Source of the DNA: an uncultured Lachnospiraceae bacterium | Lineage (GTDB): Bacteria > Bacillota > Clostridia > Lachnospirales > Lachnospiraceae | Assembly (NCBI GenBank): GCA_910585255.1 | Contig: CAJUEI010000015.1 | Location: 1-29,418 of the forward strand | Reading direction: 5' to 3' | Length of the DNA: 29,418 nucleotides | The notes under the pieces: model-generated | The model's database searches: none | What the model saw: the letters and a program-made list of their open reading frames with translations, nothing else | Told to the model about the DNA's origin: nothing | Part shown: positions 23,560 through 29,418 of the stretch, piece after piece | Layout of the letters: the number at the start of each line of letters is the position of its first letter | Numbering within the stretch: the first letter of the stretch is position 1 | Program-made: the position numbers and the translations under genes

Positions 23560-23699
23560 GCCGGAATCCGAAGGGTAGTCTGTGCAGGGTCATCATTTCC
23601 CGTCGGCACTTAGACGCTGTATGTTAGCGTCTTAGTGTCCGCTACGAGGAAATGCTAAGCGAGAGCGGGCCCGGAACAGACTACCCTTCGGATTCCAGC
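23560..23699 (+). repeat. Structured element B2 (21-bp arms, 92-nt core)
   Basis: Arms 23563-23583 and 23676-23696 are perfect over 21 bp with the same outer GCC...AGC flank and the same C-A mismatch as B1. The core is again exactly 92 nt. Nine of 21 arm pairs and two pairs of the apical hairpin (AGACGCT/AGCGTCT, 23612-23632) differ from B1, all compensated. In the basal stem GGGTC pairs with GGCCC, which allows a U-G wobble only on the plus strand. The element begins ten bases past the polC stop, so it also forms the 3' end of the polC message. Confidence 0.85.
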
Positions 23700-23708
23700 A
23701 TCCCCCTT

Positions 23709-26700
23709 CTAAAGATCAAATAAAGATAACTGATTACTTTCCGGCAGCCCGCTTAAGATTCCCATATCCACCATTAAATCAATAATTCCTTTGCTTACTT
23801 TTGTCCGCTGCCAGAAATCTTCTTTTGATAAAAACGGTCCGTCTTTCGCTGCCTCCACTACTGCATAAGCTGCCCGATCTCCCAATCCGTCTATTGAACT
23901 TAATGCCGGCATAATCTTTCCGTCTACAATCTGAAACCTTGCCGCCTGAGCCGTATAGACATCGATCGGTGTAAACTCATACCCTCGTGCATACATCTCC
24001 TGTACAATCCGCATATCCCGCATCGTATCCTGTTCCCGATTGCTTAGGGAATCCCCCCTCATACGGTAATCTGCCAAAAAATACTCCAATTTTTCTCGTC
24101 CCTGACACATCAATTCATAAGAAAATCCTGAAGCACGAATACTAAAGAAGGCGGCATAATACGCCAGCGGATAAAATACCTTACAGTAGGCAATCCTCCA
24201 TGCCATCATTACATATGCTGCTGCATGTGCTTTTGGAAACATATATTTGATTTTTTTACAGGACCAGATATACCAATCCGGTACCCCGTGCTTCAACATC
24301 TGCTCTTCCCACTCCGGTTTTAAACCTTTTCCCTTTCGTACACTTTCCATAATAGTAAAAGAAAGCTCCTTGTCCATCCCCTGATTAATCAGATAGATCA
24401 TAATATCATCTCTTGTACAGATTGCAGTAGAAATCGTAGCTTTTCCCTCTTCTATCAGCGTCTGTGCATTTCCTAACCATACATCCGTTCCATGCGACAG
24501 TCCCGAGATTCGAATTAAATCGGCAAAACAGGTCGGCTTTGCATCCATTACCATCTGCATTGCAAAATCCGTACCAAATTCCGGTATTCCAAGTGCTCCC
24601 AACTGACATCCTCCTATCTCTTCGGGTGTAACACCAAGTGCACTGGTATTCATAAAAAGAGACATTACTTCTTTACTGTCAAGCGGAATTTTTTTAGCAT
24701 CTAATCCGGTTAAATCTTCTAACATACGAATCATAGTCGGATCATCATGACCTAAAATATCTAGTTTTAACAAGTTATGATCAATCGAATGATAGTCAAA
24801 ATGTGTGGTTATCGTAGGGGTGGTCATATCATTTGCTGGATGTTGTACCGGTGTAAAAGAATAGATTTCTTCTCCGATTGGAAGTACAATAATTCCTCCC
24901 GGATGCTGTCCCGTGGTTCTTCTGATTCCTACACAGCCCTGTACAATTCGGTTGATTTCGCATTTTCTTTTTGCGTTTCCCCTTTCTTCATAGTACTTTT
25001 TTACATAGCCATAAGCTGTTTTCTCCGCCATTGTTCCAATCGTTCCGGCTCGAAAGGTTTGTCCCTTTCCAAAAATTACTTCTGTATAGTCATGTGCTTT
25101 GCTTTGATATTCTCCTGAAAAATTCAAATCAATGTCTGGTTCTTTATTCCCCTTAAATCCAAGAAAGGTTTCAAACGGAATATCAAATCCTTCTTTCTGC
25201 AGTTTCTCTCCGCAGTTCGGGCAGCAGCGATCCGGCATATCACAGCCGGAACCTCCGGCAAATGCCCTTACCTGAGGAGAATCAAAATCACTAAAATGAC
25301 AGTTGGAACAATAATAATGGGGGCTCAATGAATTTACTTCGGTAATTCCTGCCATTGCTGCTACAAAGGACGAACCAACGGAACCTCTTGAACCGACCAA
25401 ATAGCCGTCTTCATTCGATTTCCATACCAGTTTCTGTGCAATAATATACATCACGGCAAATCCGTTGGATATAATAGAATTTAATTCTCGTTCTAAGCGT
25501 TCCGTAACCACTTCCGGCAGCTTTTGTCCATAGACTTCATAAGCTTTTTCATAGCAGATTTTCCGCAGAGTTTTATCGGAATCTTCGATTACTGGTGCAC
25601 ATTTATCTGGACGTACTGGAGAGATCCGTTCACACATATCTGCGATTTTATTGGTATTGGTAATCACTACTTCCTCTGCTTTTTCTGCCCCCAAATAGGA
25701 AAATTCTTCCAGCATTTCTTCCGTTGTGCGAAAATATAAAGGAGCTTGGTTATCTGCGTCTTTAAACATTCTGGCTGCCATTACTACTCGGCGGTAAACC
25801 TCGTCTTCCGGGTTTAAAAAATGTACATCGCAGGTTGCTACTACTAATTTTTGATATTGTTCGCCAAGTGCTACAATCTTTCGGTTTATCTCTTTTAGTT
25901 CTTCCTCTGATCTTACAATCGGATTCTCTCCCCGAAGCATAAACTCATTATTTTCTAAAGGCTGAATTTCCAAATAGTCATAAAAGTGAACCAATCTGGC
26001 GATTTCTTCCTCTGATGCCCCCCGCAGAATTGCCCGATATAGTTCCCCTGCCTCACAGGCAGATCCAATAATCAAACCCTCTCGATATTGGTTTAACAAA
26101 CTTTTGGGGATTCTAGGCTGCCTGCTGAAATAATAAAGATGAGAATAGGATACCAGACGATAGAGATTGATGCGGCCAATATCATTTTTTGCAAGAATAA
26201 TGACATGATGGCTTGGCAGTTTTTTTATATTTTCTGCAGTAACCTTACTTAATTCATTTACGGCATCTAATCTTTCTACTTTCCGATCTCTTAGCATCTT
26301 TACAAATTTTACAAAAATTTCTGCCGTTGCACCGGCATCGTCTACTGCCCGATGATGATTTTCCAACGATACATTTAAGGCTTTTGCTACGTTATCTAAT
26401 TTAAATTTATTTAAAGATGGAAGCAGAATTCTTGCCAGTCCTACCGTGTCTACTACCGTTTTTTTAAGAGAGATTCCTATACGGTTTGCATTGGCATAAA
26501 TAAAGCTCATATCAAAAGCCGCATTATGTGCTACCATAACTGCATCTTTTGAAAATTCAAGAAACTTTGGCAGTATATGTTCAATTCCTTCCGCTTTCAA
26601 CACCATATCATCCCGAATTCCGGTCAGCTTTTCGATTTCAAACGGAATCGGAACATGAGGATTGACAAACTCACTGAATTTCTCTGTAATCACTCCGTTT

Positions 26701-28325
26701 TTTACCTTGACCGCCCCGATTTCAATAATTCGATGATTGACAGGACTAAATCCTGTGGTCTCAATATCAAATACAACATAGGTTTCTGCAAGGCTTTGGT
26801 TTTTGCTGTTTTCTACAATTTCCTTTAAATCATCTACCAGATAGCCTTCTACTCCATACAATACCTTTAAATCGCTTTTCATTTTATCAAGTGCATGAAG
26901 GGCTTCTGTAAAACTCTGTACAACACCATGATCGGTAATCGCAACAGCAGAGTGTCCCCATGCCGCTGCCTGTTTTAAGATCTCCGCTGCATCGGCAACT
27001 CCGTCCATATCACTCATTTTTGTATGACAGTGCAGTTCCACCCGTTTTTTTACTGCATGATCCATACGCGGCGTAAGAAATACCGGACATTTCTTAATTC
27101 CGACTACAGACGCAATCGTTAATTCTCCATCGAATTTATCAATGCTGGTAAGCCCTTTTATTTTAATAAAATTTCCTTTTGCTACTATCGGAAGAATCTC
27201 CGCAAGCTGATCATTTCTGGTAAACATCTTTACGGTAATGGTATCGGTAAAGTCTGTTACATCAAATATTAAAATCGTCTTTTCTCCACGAATCGGTCTA
27301 GAGTCCGATGCAATAATCTGTCCACGGATCGCTACCTCTCCCATTTCTGTCTGAATCTGTTCTATCGGAACTGATTCGTCTTGAAAATCCCTTCCATACA
27401 GCACATCTGGATTATCGGATCGTTTGATGCCTTTTGCACTCTTATAACGATTATTTTCCCTTCTCTCTTCGCTATAACTGCCTGTATCATTATTATAATT
27501 ACCGAAACGATTTCCGCTGCTGTTTGAGTTATTCTTATTTCCTAAAACATTTCTATTTTCTAAATTATTGGTATATGGGGCTTTTTGTTCTTTTATTTTT
27601 TTAGACGATAAAGCAGCTTCTTCTGCTTCGATCGGAGGATTCATTCCAAATGACAAATCGTCCTTTTTATGAACAGGTGATGTATCAGAAGAAGTATTCT
27701 GCAAAGAATTATCTTGACTTTTTTCTCCAAGCATCTGTGCACCTAGAGCCGAATTTTTCAATATCTGTGCCACTTCCTGTTCTACTCTCTGTTCCTCTGC
27801 TATCTGTTTCTTTTCTGCCTTTGGCTGTTCGTATAAAATACGAATTTCCAGAGGAACCCCGCACCGCTCCACAAATATTTTCTCTAAAATCTGTTTTAAC
27901 TCTTTTGTTTTATCCTGTACGACTATAGAATCTTCCACTGTAAGCTGTAAAATATCCTCCTCCATAAACTGACACTTTGCTTTGCGGAAAATACTAAACT
28001 CTATGGTATTATAATTTTTCAATTCCAATAAAATACTGTCTTTATATACTTCTAATAAACTTTTGGGCGTATATTGACTAGAAAGGCAGAACTTTTCAAT
28101 AATTTTAATGACTACATTTGCCTTACAAAATATCTGTTCCCAAATGGCATCCTCTGTCTGAAATACTGCTTGTTTCGGAATCAAATGCTGACTTTCTACA
28201 TAAATTCGAAATCGATTTTTCTCCTTATTCATAGTAATTTTTGCTACAGATACATCCGACCAAACACCAGATAAAGCCGTATTCAACTGCAAAGTAGGAA
28301 ATACTTCCAAAAATCGTTTTTCCAT
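23709..28325 (-). CDS. polC: DNA polymerase III alpha subunit, Gram-positive PolC type
   Basis: The replicative polymerase with built-in proofreading. Rough order in 1,538 residues: N-terminal domain (1-180), a long Asn-rich linker (about 190-310), OB fold (318-425), PHP domain (ELHCHTKMSDMDG, AITDHG), inserted 3'-5' exonuclease (VVFDIETTGFSP near 520, VAHNAAFDMSF, HHRAVDDAGATAE), rest of PHP, a zinc-binding motif (YCSNC...CCPNC near 1006-1038), then the polymerase (PDIDLNFSGEYQ, GTIGTMAEKTAYGYVKKYYE, RTTGQHPGG) and fingers. I start at the ATG at 28325 (MEKRFLEVFP) because AAGGAGG lies seven bases upstream. An ATG at 28358 overlaps the likely -10 box and has no ribosome binding site. The Asn-rich linker is longer than I would expect. 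It ends ESNQLSLFDL, which resembles a clamp-binding QLSLF motif. Confidence 0.97.
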   Translation of the reverse strand: MEKRFLEVFPTLQLNTALSGVWSDVSVAKITMNKEKNRFRIYVESQHLIPKQAVFQTEDAIWEQIFCKANVVIKIIEKFCLSSQYTPKSLLEVYKDSILLELKNYNTIEFSIFRKAKCQFMEEDILQLTVEDSIVVQDKTKELKQILEKIFVERCGVPLEIRILYEQPKAEKKQIAEEQRVEQEVAQILKNSALGAQMLGEKSQDNSLQNTSSDTSPVHKKDDLSFGMNPPIEAEEAALSSKKIKEQKAPYTNNLENRNVLGNKNNSNSSGNRFGNYNNDTGSYSEERRENNRYKSAKGIKRSDNPDVLYGRDFQDESVPIEQIQTEMGEVAIRGQIIASDSRPIRGEKTILIFDVTDFTDTITVKMFTRNDQLAEILPIVAKGNFIKIKGLTSIDKFDGELTIASVVGIKKCPVFLTPRMDHAVKKRVELHCHTKMSDMDGVADAAEILKQAAAWGHSAVAITDHGVVQSFTEALHALDKMKSDLKVLYGVEGYLVDDLKEIVENSKNQSLAETYVVFDIETTGFSPVNHRIIEIGAVKVKNGVITEKFSEFVNPHVPIPFEIEKLTGIRDDMVLKAEGIEHILPKFLEFSKDAVMVAHNAAFDMSFIYANANRIGISLKKTVVDTVGLARILLPSLNKFKLDNVAKALNVSLENHHRAVDDAGATAEIFVKFVKMLRDRKVERLDAVNELSKVTAENIKKLPSHHVIILAKNDIGRINLYRLVSYSHLYYFSRQPRIPKSLLNQYREGLIIGSACEAGELYRAILRGASEEEIARLVHFYDYLEIQPLENNEFMLRGENPIVRSEEELKEINRKIVALGEQYQKLVVATCDVHFLNPEDEVYRRVVMAARMFKDADNQAPLYFRTTEEMLEEFSYLGAEKAEEVVITNTNKIADMCERISPVRPDKCAPVIEDSDKTLRKICYEKAYEVYGQKLPEVVTERLERELNSIISNGFAVMYIIAQKLVWKSNEDGYLVGSRGSVGSSFVAAMAGITEVNSLSPHYYCSNCHFSDFDSPQVRAFAGGSGCDMPDRCCPNCGEKLQKEGFDIPFETFLGFKGNKEPDIDLNFSGEYQSKAHDYTEVIFGKGQTFRAGTIGTMAEKTAYGYVKKYYEERGNAKRKCEINRIVQGCVGIRRTTGQHPGGIIVLPIGEEIYSFTPVQHPANDMTTPTITTHFDYHSIDHNLLKLDILGHDDPTMIRMLEDLTGLDAKKIPLDSKEVMSLFMNTSALGVTPEEIGGCQLGALGIPEFGTDFAMQMVMDAKPTCFADLIRISGLSHGTDVWLGNAQTLIEEGKATISTAICTRDDIMIYLINQGMDKELSFTIMESVRKGKGLKPEWEEQMLKHGVPDWYIWSCKKIKYMFPKAHAAAYVMMAWRIAYCKVFYPLAYYAAFFSIRASGFSYELMCQGREKLEYFLADYRMRGDSLSNREQDTMRDMRIVQEMYARGYEFTPIDVYTAQAARFQIVDGKIMPALSSIDGLGDRAAYAVVEAAKDGPFLSKEDFWQRTKVSKGIIDLMVDMGILSGLPESNQLSLFDL

Positions 28326-28353
28326 TTGCCCGCCTCCTTGTACACTGACTTTT

Positions 28354-28382
28354 ATCATAACATATTTTTACATACAAGGCAA
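28354..28382 (-). promoter_or_regulatory. Likely polC promoter
   Basis: On the minus strand TTGCCT (28382-28377) and TATGAT (28359-28354) are 17 bases apart. A start near 28346 would leave a leader of about 20 bases before the polC ATG at 28325, just enough for the AAGGAGG site. This supports the downstream start codon. Confidence 0.5.
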
Positions 28383-28482
28383 ATCTTATCTTTCACCTCT
28401 CACATATGCCAATTCCAAGTAAAAAAGATTATCAGGCAAGTAAGCCCGCACAGACCTTTTCTTGGCGTTTAGCGTCCTGCCC

Positions 28483-28526
28483 AAAATAAATAAAATACTG
28501 CTGCAACCCTTCTTGCAGCAGTATTT
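28483..28526 (-). terminator. Strong rho-independent terminator of the cell-wall-binding gene
   Basis: A perfect 14-bp stem, 28493-28506 with 28513-28526, closes a six-base loop. On the minus strand the stem ends in ATTT and is followed by TATTTATTTTGG. It lies about 22 bp past the stop of the cell-wall-binding gene and separates it from polC. Confidence 0.88.
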
Positions 28527-28548
28527 ATTCCAACAAATATCTTTTTTA

Positions 28549-29418
28549 TTAATGAATCCATGCTCCACTTTCATCTACAAAATAGCCATCTGGCGTGATT
28601 GTATTCAATAAGCAATTTCCTTCTAAATCTAAATAATACCACTTATCGCCTATCTGTTTCCATCCAACTGCCATATCTCCATTTATCGGATTGAGATAGT
28701 ACCATTTGCCGTTTATCTGTTTCCACCCGACTGCCATATCTCCGCTTATCGGATTGAGATAGTACCATTTGCCGTTTGTATATTTCCAGCCTTCCAGCAT
28801 ATCTCCGTTTTTATCTTCCAGATAATACCACTTGCCATTTACCTGCTTCCATCCAACTGCCATATCTCCGCTTACCAGATTGAGATAGTACCACTTGCCG
28901 TCTGTATATTTCCAGCCTTCCAGCATATCTCCATTTGTATCTTCCAGGTAATACCATTTTCCGTTTACATACTCCCATCCGGTCCTCATTGTACAATCTT
29001 TTGACAGATAGTACCACTTGCCGTCTGAAGTCTGCAGCCATCCGGTTTTTAACATTCCATTTGCTCCAGCATAATACCAATGATTCTGATATAAGATCCA
29101 TTCATTTTTTACAATACTACCATCTGCTTTTATATAAAATTTTTCATTTCCTATAGTCTGAATTCTTCCAATCCTATCAGAATCTTCCTCATTGCTTTCT
29201 TCTTCACTGTCTTCTTCTCTATCATCTTCTGTTTTCTTTGCTTTATCTGTAATAATATAACTGCTGAAACTGTCTGCCATAAAAGAAATCTTATCTTTTC
29301 CTGTCTTCCAATACGCCACTTCTTCTAATTGCTGATTTATCACATGATAAACTACAATCGTGTTTTTACTGGTAATTTCACTTGGAATTGGAATCGTAAT
29401 ACACATTGGAATCTGGAA
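28549..29418 (-). CDS. Cell-wall-binding (choline-binding type) repeat protein, C-terminal part
   Basis: The frame is open to the right edge, so the N-terminus, including any signal peptide and catalytic domain, is outside the window. The visible 290 residues begin with a beta domain ending YHVINQQLEEV...ISFMADSFSSYIITD, typical of Lachnospiraceae surface proteins. An acidic linker (EDDREEDSEEESNEEDSD) follows, then about eight copies of the GW-x-x-x-x-GKWYYL repeat. Those repeats fold as a solenoid that binds choline on teichoic acids or other wall glycans in related proteins. Neighbouring repeats are so alike in DNA that copy number could change by recombination. The link to the polysaccharide made by region 1 is only a possibility. 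Confidence 0.85.
   Translation of the reverse strand, partial: FQIPMCITIPIPSEITSKNTIVVYHVINQQLEEVAYWKTGKDKISFMADSFSSYIITDKAKKTEDDREEDSEEESNEEDSDRIGRIQTIGNEKFYIKADGSIVKNEWILYQNHWYYAGANGMLKTGWLQTSDGKWYYLSKDCTMRTGWEYVNGKWYYLEDTNGDMLEGWKYTDGKWYYLNLVSGDMAVGWKQVNGKWYYLEDKNGDMLEGWKYTNGKWYYLNPISGDMAVGWKQINGKWYYLNPINGDMAVGWKQIGDKWYYLDLEGNCLLNTITPDGYFVDESGAWIH
28620..29060 (-). repeat. Tandem 60-63-bp coding repeats of the cell-wall-binding domain
   Basis: Units encoding GWK(Q/Y)xxGKWYYL alternate between two versions, one continuing EDxNGDMLE and one continuing NxxSGDMAV. The alternating pattern suggests duplication of a two-unit block. Confidence 0.8.

Noticed and set aside
28386..28574. A 62-codon minus-strand frame between polC and the cell-wall-binding gene
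   Set aside because: It spans the terminator hairpin and the 3' end of the cell-wall-binding gene and has no ribosome binding site.

Overview
The window looks like chromosomal DNA of a low-GC Gram-positive of the Clostridia, most likely a Lachnospiraceae-type gut bacterium. This is inferred from a full-length PolC-type DNA polymerase III, strong AGGAGG ribosome binding sites, choline-binding-type cell wall repeats and AT-rich codon use. No rRNA, tRNA or CRISPR array is visible. Every gene I support is on the minus strand.

Region 1 (1-11955) is a very AT-rich surface-polysaccharide operon read right to left: three GT2-type glycosyltransferases, an ABC-2 export permease and its ATPase (Wzm/Wzt or TagG/TagH type), two more GT2 enzymes, a GtrII-type membrane glucosyltransferase, WecE (TDP-4-amino-4,6-dideoxygalactose transaminase), an acyltransferase-3 gene broken at a run of seven Gs, a WecD-like GNAT enzyme, and the start of an AMP-forming ligase that leaves the window. 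Together they suggest a lipid-linked glycan built in the cytoplasm, containing N-acylated Fuc4N, exported by an ABC transporter and decorated by glucosyl and O-acyl groups.

Region 2 (11956-13487) has no convincing gene but is highly structured. A 33-bp inverted repeat (12244-12276 and 13368-13400, one mismatch) bounds about 1.1 kb. Inside it are two large hairpin elements in opposite orientation, each with perfect 32-bp arms and a conserved core of about 175 nt, and a near-consensus promoter pointing right. Inverting the segment would aim that promoter at the polysaccharide operon. In the present orientation it should make a short RNA of about 140 nt ending at the mscS terminator.

Region 3 (13488-23146) is less AT-rich: mscS, glgB, a CapA-family gene, a heterodimeric ABC exporter pair and a cytoplasmic SGNH acetylesterase, all closely spaced and co-directional.

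Region 4 (23147-23708) is an intergenic region with a second inverted pair of structured elements. Their 21-bp arms and an apical hairpin differ between copies but are always compensated.

Region 5 (23709-29418) holds polC, then its promoter, a strong terminator, and the C-terminal part of a cell-wall-binding repeat protein that runs off the right edge.

The most interesting signals are the possible double switch on the polysaccharide locus (invertible promoter plus G-tract frameshift) and the two families of inverted-pair structured elements.
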